Shown here piece after piece: positions 9,639 through 17,758 of a stretch of DNA of 64,000 nucleotides. The stretch is from Bacillota bacterium (GTDB lineage Bacteria; Bacillota; Sulfobacillia; JAJYWN01): the NCBI GenBank assembly GCA_021791495.1, contig JAJYWN010000023.1:1-64000 (forward strand). The letters are read 5' to 3'. A program made the position numbers and the translations under genes. The notes beneath the pieces are model-generated. The model did no database searches and was not told where the DNA came from. It saw only the letters and a program-made list of their open reading frames with translations. Every line of letters begins with the position of its first letter. Within the stretch, counting starts at the first letter, position 1.

Positions 9639-9679
9639 GGAAGGCGGGCGCCTCCTCCCGTCGGGGGCGCCCGCCTTCC
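9639..9679 (+). promoter_or_regulatory. Long hairpin between binding-protein and permease genes
   Basis: GGAAGGCGGGCGCC (9639-9652) pairs perfectly over 14 bases with 9666-9679 across a 13-base loop. There is no T run, and the permease ribosome site AAGGAG follows directly. Such hairpins usually block 3' to 5' decay or partly terminate, raising binding-protein message over transporter message. Confidence 0.6.
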
Positions 9680-9697
9680 GGGTCAAGGAGTGATGAA

Positions 9698-10570
9698 ATG
9701 GGTCAGTTAGCACAGCAACTCCTGAACGGGGTCGTCATGGGGGGCATCTATGCCCTCAGTGCCTTGGGGCTGACGATGGTCTATGGAATGATGAACATCG
9801 TCAATGTTGCCCATGGGGAGCTCTACATGCTCGGCGCCCTCTTCACCTACTACCTTACCAGTACGCTTGGGTTACCCTATCTCCCATCGGTTCTCGCGGC
9901 CCTTGTTCTGGTCGCCTTGATCGGAGGGGCCATGGAGCGGAGCTCGCTGCGGCGGATCAGAGGCCAGACCATGGTCGTCACGACCTTGGTCACGCTGGGG
10001 TGGTCTCTGATTCTACAGAACGTGTCCCTGATTCTCACCGGCGGCATCCCCCGCTACATTACCTCCCCCTTTCCGGAGACCTCGTTGGTCCTGGGTGGAT
10101 TGCAGATCGCGCCGTCCAGGCTTTTCGCCGCTCTAGCGGCCGGTGCGGTCATTGTCCTGACCCACCTGTTTCTGCAAAAGACGGTCCTGGGCAATGCGAT
10201 GCGGGCTTCCTTCCAGGACAAGGACGCGGCTTCTCTGGTAGGCATCAACGTCGGTCTCATCTACATGCTGACCTTCGCTCTGGGCGCCGCCTTGGCGGCG
10301 CTGAGCGGTGGCCTCCTCGGCACCATCTCCTATGTCGACCCCTCCATGGGGGCGAAAGGTTTGATGAAATCCTTTGTCGTGGTGACCATCGGTGGTATGG
10401 GTAGCTTCATCGGCGCCATCTTCGGCGGACTCATCCTGGGCATCGTTGAGGCCTTGGCGGCAGCCTACATTTCCTCAGCCTATAAGGATTTCATTGGCTT
10501 CATCATGGTCGTGGTAATCCTCTTGTTCCTGCCGTCTGGGCTGTTCGGAAAAAGGGAGAGGTACGCATGA
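9698..10570 (+). CDS. livH: Liv-type ABC transporter permease LivH
   Basis: 290-residue inner-membrane permease with about eight hydrophobic segments. It starts with LAQQLLNGVVMGGIYALSALGLTMVYGMM, whose GxxYALxALGLT pattern is characteristic of LivH, and contains the cytoplasmic coupling segment near ALSGGLLG and GGMGSFIGAIFGG. AAGGAG lies just before the ATG. Its last codon overlaps the livM start (ATGA), so the two permeases are translationally coupled. Together with livM it forms the channel for the substrate delivered by the lipoprotein upstream. Confidence 0.95.
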   Translation: MGQLAQQLLNGVVMGGIYALSALGLTMVYGMMNIVNVAHGELYMLGALFTYYLTSTLGLPYLPSVLAALVLVALIGGAMERSSLRRIRGQTMVVTTLVTLGWSLILQNVSLILTGGIPRYITSPFPETSLVLGGLQIAPSRLFAALAAGAVIVLTHLFLQKTVLGNAMRASFQDKDAASLVGINVGLIYMLTFALGAALAALSGGLLGTISYVDPSMGAKGLMKSFVVVTIGGMGSFIGAIFGGLILGIVEALAAAYISSAYKDFIGFIMVVVILLFLPSGLFGKRERYA

Positions 10571-11574
10571 AGCCAAGAGCGATGAACTACGTGAAACCGA
10601 CCAGAAGAAGGACCGGCACCATCCTGTCCCTGGCCGCATTGGGTCTGGCGGCTCTGGCGCCGAACGTTCTGGATAGCTACACTAGGCACGTCCTGATGCT
10701 GGCCATGATTAACATCATCCTCGGGCTCGGCCTGAACTTCACTCTGGGGTACGTCGGCCAACCGAACTTCGGCCAGGCTGCCCTTTTTGGGTTTGGTGCC
10801 TACACCTCAGCTATTCTGGCCATGAAGATGCATGTTTCTTTCCTCGTTTCCATTGTTGCCGCCGGGTTGGTCACTCTGATGGCCGGATACGTCTTAGGGT
10901 ACATCTCTCTGCAACTCCGTGGGGCGTACTTCTGCATGGTCACCATCGCTCTTGGCCAGGCCTTGTTGCTGATGGCCTCAAACCTCCTGCGGCTCACCGG
11001 CGGGCCCATGGGGCTGGCAGGGATTCCCGGACCAAAGCTGGCTGGGCTGCTGTCCAGTACTTACAGCTTGTGGCTGGTGGCCCTGGGGCTACTGGCCCTG
11101 ATGCTTCTGGTTACCCGGCTCCTCGAAAGATCGGTCATGGGCAGGGCGTGGGTAGCCATCCGTGAAAGCGAGACGCTGGCCCGTTCGACCGGGGTGGACA
11201 CTTTTCACTACGCTCTTTTGGCGTATGTGGCCGGGGCGTTGTTCGCCGGCCTCGGGGGGTCTCTCTACGCCCACTATGTCGGCTTCGTCGATCCGAGCAT
11301 CTTTGCCTTCTCGTGGTCGTCCATGTCCGTGGTCGCGGTGGTCATCGGCGGAAGGGGCACTATCTGGGGGCCGGTCATCGGTGGTCTGCTGGTGACGCTC
11401 CTTCCTGAGTACCTTAGGGTCGCCGCCTTGTGGCGACTACCCATGTTTGGGTTGGTATTGATCTTGATCATTACCTTCATGCCGGACGGACTGGTCGCGT
11501 TGCCCCGCCTGCTCGCGCAGGTCCGTAGCCGTGGGAAGACAGGCGTCGCCCTGCCTGGCGGAGGAGGTGACTAA
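10567..11574 (+). CDS. livM: Liv-type ABC transporter permease LivM
   Basis: 335-residue membrane permease, the usual partner of LivH. The segment LGLNFTLGYVGQPNFGQAALFGFGAY near residues 58-83 is the LivM hallmark, and GGRGTIWGPVIGG near residue 260 is the coupling region. It has roughly nine to ten transmembrane segments and a basic N-terminus. The start overlaps the livH stop; livG begins two bases after its stop. Nothing suggests decay. Confidence 0.95.
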   Translation: MKPRAMNYVKPTRRRTGTILSLAALGLAALAPNVLDSYTRHVLMLAMINIILGLGLNFTLGYVGQPNFGQAALFGFGAYTSAILAMKMHVSFLVSIVAAGLVTLMAGYVLGYISLQLRGAYFCMVTIALGQALLLMASNLLRLTGGPMGLAGIPGPKLAGLLSSTYSLWLVALGLLALMLLVTRLLERSVMGRAWVAIRESETLARSTGVDTFHYALLAYVAGALFAGLGGSLYAHYVGFVDPSIFAFSWSSMSVVAVVIGGRGTIWGPVIGGLLVTLLPEYLRVAALWRLPMFGLVLILIITFMPDGLVALPRLLAQVRSRGKTGVALPGGGGD

Positions 11575-11576
11575 CC

Positions 11577-12350
11577 ATGAGTCTTTTGGAGGTACGAGAA
11601 TGCACGATGAGGTTCGGCGGGCTTACCGCGGTCAAGGAAGTCACCCTGGACGTTAAGGAAGGGGAGATTGTCGGGCTTGTCGGGCCGAACGGCGCCGGGA
11701 AGACGACGACCTTCAATGTGATTTCCGGCTATCTTAGGCCGACCTCCGGGAGCATCCTGTTCGAGGGTCGAGACGTCACCGCCCTTCCCCCATTTGATCG
11801 GACACGGATCGGGATGGTCCGCACCTTCCAGAAGAACGAGTTGTACGGCAAGTGCACGGCTCTGGAGAATATCCTCATGGCCCACCATCTGGCCTGCGGG
11901 GGATGGCGCTACGGCAACGCTCTGGTCACTAGTTCACTTTCGACCGGCAGCCGGCGGGCGACCGAAAGGGAGGCACTGTCGAAGGCGAAGGAGGTCCTCT
12001 CGTTCATCGGCCTCGATCACCGGAGGGATGTGGCGGCTCGAAGCCTGCCTCACGGGGAACAGCGTATGCTTGGAATCGGTGTCGCCCTATCGACCGGACC
12101 CAGGTTACTGATGCTGGACGAACCGGTGGGCGGCATGACGGCCGGTGAGGCCAACAAAGTCATTGACCTGATCCACCAAGTGAGGGACCGCGGCGTGACT
12201 GTCCTTCTGATCGAGCACAACATGGCGGTGGTTATGGGAATCTCAGACCGCGTCTATGTCCTTGACCACGGGGAGAAGATCGCGGAGGGGCGTCCTTCTG
12301 AGGTCCAGACCGACCAGCGAGTCATTGAGGCCTATCTGGGGAAATGGTGA
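11577..12350 (+). CDS. livG: Liv-type ABC transporter ATPase LivG
   Basis: 257-residue cytoplasmic ATPase. Walker A is GPNGAGKTT near residue 39, Walker B is LLMLDEPVGG near residue 176 and the switch histidine lies in LLIEHNM. The signature is degenerate (LPHGEQRMLGIG in place of LSGGQQR), as often seen in LivG. The C-terminal YVLDHGEKIAEGRP segment is typical. The start is the ATG at 11577, two bases after livM, with GGAGGTGAC across the junction as ribosome site. Confidence 0.94.
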   Translation: MSLLEVRECTMRFGGLTAVKEVTLDVKEGEIVGLVGPNGAGKTTTFNVISGYLRPTSGSILFEGRDVTALPPFDRTRIGMVRTFQKNELYGKCTALENILMAHHLACGGWRYGNALVTSSLSTGSRRATEREALSKAKEVLSFIGLDHRRDVAARSLPHGEQRMLGIGVALSTGPRLLMLDEPVGGMTAGEANKVIDLIHQVRDRGVTVLLIEHNMAVVMGISDRVYVLDHGEKIAEGRPSEVQTDQRVIEAYLGKW

Positions 12351-12354
12351 TAAG

Positions 12355-13086
12355 ATGCTAGAGCTGACTAACCTGGACGTCTTCTACGGTGGAATCCACG
12401 CCATAAGAGCAGTCAACCTGAGAGTTAACGAAGGGGAGTTTGTCGCCTTGATCGGGGCCAACGGTGCCGGCAAAACGACCCTTCTGCGGACTATTTCGGG
12501 CCTGAAGAGACCGGGCCGTGGCTCTCTCCGGTTCAATGGCGCTGAACTCTCAACGTTGCCTCCTGAAAAGATCGTCGCCCTTGGCATATCTCACTGTCCG
12601 GAAGGACGCCACGTCTGGAACCATATGACCGTGCGGGAGAACCTCATGCTGGGGGCCTATGCCAGGCGCGGCTCTCGGAGCCTGCCCAAGGACCTCAAGC
12701 GGATCTACGCGATCTTCCCGAAGCTGGAAGAACGCCAGCGCCAGACCGCGGGCACGTTGAGCGGCGGTGAGCAGCAGATGTTGGCTGTGGGCCGTGCGCT
12801 GATGGGTGCGCCGAAACTGCTCCTCTTGGACGAGCCCTCCTTAGGCTTGGCGCCCGTGGTGGTGCAGGAGTTGGCTCGCGTATTCAGCCGGATCAACCTG
12901 GAGGGTACTTCCATCCTACTAGTGGAACAGAACGCCACCATGGCCTTGCGTCTGGCATCAAGGACCTATGTTCTTGAAACCGGCTCCGTCGTGAAGGAGG
13001 GGACCAGCGCCGACCTGGTCAGCGACCCTTCCATCCGGGACGCCTACCTTGGGGGTCAGAGCCTAAGGACCGGAGCCGCTCGCTAG
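12355..13086 (+). CDS. livF: Liv-type ABC transporter ATPase LivF
   Basis: 243-residue second ATPase of the importer. It starts MLELTNLDVFYGGIHAIR, has Walker A GANGAGKTT near residue 37, signature LSGGEQQML near residue 137, Walker B LLLLDEPSLGLAP, and the switch histidine position is replaced by glutamine in LLVEQNA, which is normal for LivF. I start at the ATG at 12355, four bases after livG; longer frames upstream only overlap livG. Its stop faces the stop of the iclR-type gene nine bases away, so the importer operon ends here by convergence. Confidence 0.94.
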   Translation: MLELTNLDVFYGGIHAIRAVNLRVNEGEFVALIGANGAGKTTLLRTISGLKRPGRGSLRFNGAELSTLPPEKIVALGISHCPEGRHVWNHMTVRENLMLGAYARRGSRSLPKDLKRIYAIFPKLEERQRQTAGTLSGGEQQMLAVGRALMGAPKLLLLDEPSLGLAPVVVQELARVFSRINLEGTSILLVEQNATMALRLASRTYVLETGSVVKEGTSADLVSDPSIRDAYLGGQSLRTGAAR

Positions 13087-13095
13087 ATGCCGGCG

Positions 13096-13884
13096 CTAGA
13101 AGAAAGACGCGTTGGCGAACTTCAAGGTCTGCGTGATCTCGGCCGCCGACTTGGTGATCATCGGGATCAGGGTCTGTATTCTCTCGATCGGCATCCGGGT
13201 GACCGGTCCGGAGATGCTGAGGGCACAGAACACTCTGCCGTCGGCCCCCATGATCGGTGCACCCAGGCAACGGGCACCAGACTCAAACTCCTCCATGTCG
13301 ACAGTGTAGCCTTGTTTCCGGCAGCGCGAAATCTCCGTCGCCAGTGCTTCGGCCGAGGTTATGGTGTTCGGCGTATACCGTTTGAGCCCTGCCCCAGCTA
13401 TCTGCCTGATCTCGGCATCATCGACGCCCATCAGGAGAGCTTTACCCACCGCAGTGCAATGCAGTGGTACGCTACGGCCGACTTCGGTCACAGTGCGAAG
13501 AAAATGCGTTCCGGTCACTTGCTCCACGTAGGCGACTTGGTTACCGCCTCGGATAGCAAGGTTGGCGGTCTCCCCCGTTCTCTCCATAAGAGTTTGAAGG
13601 AAAGGCCGGGAGACCTGGCGGAGGACGCTGACGTGGGTTACCGAGCTACCTATCTGAAAGGCCTGAATCCCTAAAGAGTATTTGCCGTCAGCCGGGTCCT
13701 GAGCGACAAACCCATGCGCTTCCATGGTGTGAAGAAGGCGGTGCGTGGTGGTGGGGTCCAAGTCGACCAAACGCGATATGGCCACCAAGCCGAGGGGAGA
13801 TTCCTCGCGGGCCATCACGGTCAGGATAGTCAGCGCCCGGCTGACCGCTCGCACTAAGGTACTATCCGAGGCCGGATCTTTCAC
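13096..13884 (-). CDS. IclR-family transcriptional regulator
   Basis: 262-residue repressor or activator. The N-terminal winged helix (about residues 5-65) reads VSRALTILTVMAREESPLG with recognition helix region DPTTTHRLLHTME, followed by the IclR effector domain with RSVPLHCTAVGKALL and SGARCLGAPI signatures. I start at the GTG at 13884, preceded by GAGGTGAT; a longer frame begins at 13935. The gene faces away from the M24 hydrolase gene, so the 80-base gap between them should contain both promoters and its operator. Relatives respond to aromatic acids, allantoin or other carbon sources, so it probably controls this island. Confidence 0.93.
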   Translation of the reverse strand: MKDPASDSTLVRAVSRALTILTVMAREESPLGLVAISRLVDLDPTTTHRLLHTMEAHGFVAQDPADGKYSLGIQAFQIGSSVTHVSVLRQVSRPFLQTLMERTGETANLAIRGGNQVAYVEQVTGTHFLRTVTEVGRSVPLHCTAVGKALLMGVDDAEIRQIAGAGLKRYTPNTITSAEALATEISRCRKQGYTVDMEEFESGARCLGAPIMGADGRVFCALSISGPVTRMPIERIQTLIPMITKSAAEITQTLKFANASFF

Positions 13885-13964
13885 ATGATCACCTCTCAAC
13901 GATTCTAATCTAAAGGGTTCGAGCTTGGTTTGCAACGTTCAAGGTCAAATTGGAGGGAGCAGGT

Positions 13965-15089
13965 GTGTCGGAAACTGGAAAAGAGGTCTTGAAGAAAGTC
14001 GCAGCTTCATTATCAGGTGAAGGGCTTGCGGCAGTGGTGGCCATGTCTCCGGAGAACGCTCCTTACGTTGCCGGATTCGCCGTCCCCTCGCAGAAAATCA
14101 TCCGAGGCAGGCTGGTCATGTGCGTGGTGGCCGCCGACGGTCAGTCCTGCCACGTCGTGGCGGACATGGAGGAGAGCTACACGAGGGCTTCCACTTCCCT
14201 GGCCACAGTCCGCGCCTATAACGAGTTCACGGAAACCCCGATGAAAGCCTTGGCCGACGTTTTGACCCAGATGGGTCTGGCGAAGGAGAAAATAGCCATC
14301 GACCTGGACTACCTTCCGGCCTTGGCCTGGGAGGAACTGCGCCGGCTTCTGCCGGCGGTCGCGTTTGTGGATTCGGCCTCCTTTTTCTCGAAGATGCGGG
14401 CTATCAAGACTCCCGCCGAAATCGAAACCCTGCGGACCCTGGGCCGCGCCGTCGAGGGGGCCCACCAGGCCGTGGCCGCGCAAGCCAAGTCCGGCATGAC
14501 CGAGATGGACGTGGCCCTGATTCTGTACGATTACCTCTTCCGCCACGGCGCCGACGACATCGCCCAACTCTGTGTAGGGTCCGGCGAGCGCAGCACCCAT
14601 GCGAACCCTTACGCCACGGCCCGGCGCCTGGTGAAGGGCGACGTCATGCGCATCGACATCTACGCCAAGCTGAACTCCTATCTATCGGACTGCGCCCGGA
14701 CCTACGTGATCGGTGAACCCACCACCGAGGAGAAGGACTTGTGGGAGAAGATGCTGGAAACCCGCCGCCTCTGCCTGGACATGGTCAAGCCCGGCGCGCA
14801 CACGGCCGACATTTATAAGGTCTTCTATGAGAAATTCACCGGATGGAACCTGAAGCCCATCAATTTCGTCGGCCACGGACTGGGGCTTTCCCTTCACGAA
14901 GACCCCTATATAGGCCGGTACGGAGATTGGGTGCTTCAGGAAGGCATGGTCCTATGCGTCGAACCGTACGTCGTCTTCCCAGAGAAGAACGCCGGTTTCC
15001 AGGTGGAAGACGAAGTTCTGGTGACTTCGATGGGCTACGAGCTCTTGACCGGTTTCGGAAAGACGCCACCCCTGTTCGTGCTCCGCTAG
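13965..15089 (+). CDS. M24-family metallohydrolase (Xaa-Pro peptidase/creatinase fold)
   Basis: 374-residue pita-bread enzyme with a creatinase-type N-terminal domain (about 1-130) and M24 catalytic domain. All five metal ligands can be placed: two aspartates in RIDIYAKLNSYLSDCART, the histidine in GHGLGLSLHEDP, and glutamates in CVEPYV and QVEDEV. Members cleave Xaa-Pro peptides, creatine, ectoine or related C-N bonds. In this catabolic setting a small N-substituted amino acid is as likely a substrate as a dipeptide. The GTG at 13965 is preceded by GGAGGGAG (13952-13959); an in-frame TTG at 13950 lies inside that site and is less likely. Confidence 0.9.
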   Translation: MSETGKEVLKKVAASLSGEGLAAVVAMSPENAPYVAGFAVPSQKIIRGRLVMCVVAADGQSCHVVADMEESYTRASTSLATVRAYNEFTETPMKALADVLTQMGLAKEKIAIDLDYLPALAWEELRRLLPAVAFVDSASFFSKMRAIKTPAEIETLRTLGRAVEGAHQAVAAQAKSGMTEMDVALILYDYLFRHGADDIAQLCVGSGERSTHANPYATARRLVKGDVMRIDIYAKLNSYLSDCARTYVIGEPTTEEKDLWEKMLETRRLCLDMVKPGAHTADIYKVFYEKFTGWNLKPINFVGHGLGLSLHEDPYIGRYGDWVLQEGMVLCVEPYVVFPEKNAGFQVEDEVLVTSMGYELLTGFGKTPPLFVLR

Positions 15090-15257
15090 ACCTTTTTGCC
15101 ACGGGTCGGAAAGGCCTTTCATAGCTCGGAAAAGGCTTCGTCCAGTTGCCACCAAGGGCAAAGGTCGGACCCGAAGTGTGTCCAAGAAGTCCAGCAGGTT
15201 GAAATGCGGCTCCCACAGCTCAAGACATACCAACCAGACCCTCGGAGGTGTGCTCTA

Positions 15258-16388
15258 GTGAAGAAAGTCGAAACCATCACCATCGTCGGCGGGGGAAACG
15301 GCGCCTTCATACATGCGGCCGACCTCTCTCTGAACCGGGGATTCAAAGTCAACCTCTTTGAAGCTCCTGAACTTGCCAAGAGCATCGAAGGTGTGATGGA
15401 AACCAAGACCATCACCTTGACCACGAAACAGAACCCCGGCATCGGCGAGGGAGTGGCGAGAATCCACAAGGTCACCACGGATGCCCAGGAGGCCGTGACC
15501 GGCGCGGACGTCGTCCTCGTGGTGGTCCCCGCTTTTGGTCAGCGCCGGATGGCGGAGCTTCTGGCCGACCACCTCACTGAAGACCAGGTCGTGGTCCTTG
15601 AACCCGGGAACTTCGGCGGTTCCCTGGAATTCGCCCAGGTCATGCTGGCCAAGGGCCGGACTAAGCTGCCCATCCTGGTGGAGTTCCAGTGCATGATGTA
15701 CACGGGTTGGAAAGACAGCCCAACCACTGTCTGGACCAGCGGCTTTAAGCGCGGTACCTGGGCTTCGGCCTTCCCGGCCAACCGCAACAAGGAAGCCATG
15801 GCCGTCCTCCACCAGATCTATCCCGACCTCATCGAAGCGCACAACGTGTTTGAGACCGGTATGTCGAATGTCAATACGGTCTTCCACGCGCCCATGATGA
15901 TGTGCAACGTCGGCTGGCTGGAGTTCACCGGCGGCGACTTCATGCTCTACCGGGACGGCGACAGCAAGTCGGTGGGCAACCTGGTCCAGGCCGTCGACAA
16001 CGAACGCCTGGCGGTCGGCCGGGCGGCCGGCATGAACCTTGAGCCTTCCATGGACATCATCCTGCGTTGGTACGGGTATATGGGCTGCAAGGGCAACACC
16101 CTCTGGGAGGCCATGACCACCAACCCCGCTTACCAGTTGGACAGGGCTCCGTCTTCCATCACCCACCGGTTCTTCACCGAAGACATCCCCTACGGGATGA
16201 TCCCCCTGCGCGACTTGGGTAGGCTGGCCGGCGTACCGACTCCCAACACCGCGGCCATCGCCACCATCGTCTCCACTTTGCTCCAACGGGATCTGGAGAA
16301 GGAAGCCCGTAGCCTCGACCGGCTGGGCCTGAAAGGCCTGGACCTCCAGGGAGTGAAGAAGGTCCTGACCGAAGGCTTCAAGGCCTAG
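15258..16388 (+). CDS. NAD(P)-dependent opine dehydrogenase-family protein, copy 1
   Basis: 376-residue member of the octopine/nopaline dehydrogenase family. The dinucleotide loop is TIVGGGNGAF near residue 8, and the C-terminal helical domain carries the conserved MSNVNTVFHAP segment with the histidine thought to act in catalysis. Family members reversibly join an amino acid and a 2-oxoacid by reductive amination. In a fermentative island the oxidative direction (opine to amino acid plus 2-oxoacid) is favoured, which is inference. The GTG at 15258 follows GGAGGTG (15244-15250). A related enzyme lies at 21081-22181. Confidence 0.88.
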   Translation: MKKVETITIVGGGNGAFIHAADLSLNRGFKVNLFEAPELAKSIEGVMETKTITLTTKQNPGIGEGVARIHKVTTDAQEAVTGADVVLVVVPAFGQRRMAELLADHLTEDQVVVLEPGNFGGSLEFAQVMLAKGRTKLPILVEFQCMMYTGWKDSPTTVWTSGFKRGTWASAFPANRNKEAMAVLHQIYPDLIEAHNVFETGMSNVNTVFHAPMMMCNVGWLEFTGGDFMLYRDGDSKSVGNLVQAVDNERLAVGRAAGMNLEPSMDIILRWYGYMGCKGNTLWEAMTTNPAYQLDRAPSSITHRFFTEDIPYGMIPLRDLGRLAGVPTPNTAAIATIVSTLLQRDLEKEARSLDRLGLKGLDLQGVKKVLTEGFKA

Positions 16389-16420
16389 GGGCGGCCGGCG
16401 GATGGGAGAGACCTGTCACC

Positions 16421-17755
16421 ATGAGCCTTGAACGACTGTTCCGCGCCCGTTCTGTCGCGGTGGTCGGCGCCTCCGCCAACCCCGGCAAGCTGGGCCATAC
16501 CATACTCAAGAACCTGATAGAGGGTGGGTTCCAGGGCCCGGTTTACCCTATCAACCGCAAGGAAACGGAGATCCTCGGCCTGCGGGCCTATCCGGGCCTG
16601 CTGGACGTCCCCAGGGATGTTGACCTGGCGGTCGTGGCCGTCCCGGCCGGCGCGGTGCTGGCGGTCGTCCAGGAGGCCATTCAGAAGAAAGTCGGGGCCG
16701 CCATCATCGTCAGCGGAGGTTTCCGGGAGGCCGGAAACTCTGAAGGCGAAAGGGAACTGGTGCGGATCGTCCGGGAGGGCGGCCTGCGTCTGGTCGGTCC
16801 CAACTGTCAGGGCCTGGCCTATTTGCCTAACAACCTCTGCGCCACCTGGCCGGTGCAGCGGAGCCGCGGTCCCATCGCCGTCATTTCCCAGAGCGGCACC
16901 GTGGCGGCGGCCCTGGCGGATTGGGCGGCCCGGGACGGGCTGGGCATATCCTGCATGCTGGCTTTGGGAAACAAGACCGATGTCAACGAGACCGAGGCCA
17001 TCGATTTCCTGGCCAACGACGGGGAAACCAAAGTGATCGCCGTCTACAGCGAGGGTTTCGGCGATGGCCGAGGCTTCATGCAGACCTTGAAGCGTGCCAC
17101 TGCCAAGGTACCGGTGGTGCTGTTGCGTGGGGGGCGTACCCCCACCGGCCACGCGGCCGCCCAAACGCACACGAAGTCCCTGGCCGGGCAGTACCAGGTC
17201 TTTTCGAGCCTGGCCGAAGCCAACGGAGCCACCGTCGTTATAAGTATCGAGGACCTCTACGATTCCGCCAAGTCTCTCGGCACTCTAGGGAAGCCGACGG
17301 GAAATCGGTTCTGCATCGTCACCAGCTCGGGCGGTGCCGGGGTCCTGGCAACCGACGCGGGGATCGAGGCAGGACTTCAGTTGGCGTCGCTGGCCGAGGT
17401 GACGAGCGCGGCTCTGCGCTCCAGCCTGCCTACATATTGCTCGATCCGTAACCCGGTGGACCTCACCGGCGACGCCACCGCAGAGATGTACGAGACGGTC
17501 ATCCGGACGGCGGCGAGGGATCCGAATGTCGATTCCTTCCTGGTCATTTTCGGAGACCCCATACCGGGGGCGGCGGAGGCCATCAAGCGTGTACAGCGCG
17601 ACTTCTCCAAGCCCCTGGCCGTGGCTTTCCTGGGCGGCGGCGAGGTCGAGGCTCAGGAACGCAAGGTCTTCGCCGAAGCCAGGATCCCTGTGTTCTCCAG
17701 TTCCGAAAGAGCCGCCAGAGGTCTGGGCCTCGTGGCGCGTCAGAAAGGGGCGTAA
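16421..17755 (+). CDS. Acyl-CoA synthetase (ADP-forming) alpha subunit, CoA-binding
   Basis: 444-residue subunit with a CoA-binding Rossmann domain (VAVVGASANPGKLGH near residue 12) and two succinyl-CoA-synthetase-like flavodoxin domains. HTKSLAG near residue 250 fits the HTGSLAG phosphohistidine loop of ADP-forming acetyl-CoA synthetases. These enzymes make ATP while releasing the free acid from acyl-CoA. The matching ATP-grasp beta subunit is encoded separately at 20374-21036, with the indolepyruvate-type oxidoreductase genes in between, so the oxidoreductase product is probably its substrate. It starts 33 bases after the opine dehydrogenase gene. Confidence 0.92.
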   Translation: MSLERLFRARSVAVVGASANPGKLGHTILKNLIEGGFQGPVYPINRKETEILGLRAYPGLLDVPRDVDLAVVAVPAGAVLAVVQEAIQKKVGAAIIVSGGFREAGNSEGERELVRIVREGGLRLVGPNCQGLAYLPNNLCATWPVQRSRGPIAVISQSGTVAAALADWAARDGLGISCMLALGNKTDVNETEAIDFLANDGETKVIAVYSEGFGDGRGFMQTLKRATAKVPVVLLRGGRTPTGHAAAQTHTKSLAGQYQVFSSLAEANGATVVISIEDLYDSAKSLGTLGKPTGNRFCIVTSSGGAGVLATDAGIEAGLQLASLAEVTSAALRSSLPTYCSIRNPVDLTGDATAEMYETVIRTAARDPNVDSFLVIFGDPIPGAAEAIKRVQRDFSKPLAVAFLGGGEVEAQERKVFAEARIPVFSSSERAARGLGLVARQKGA

Positions 17756-17758
17756 AAG

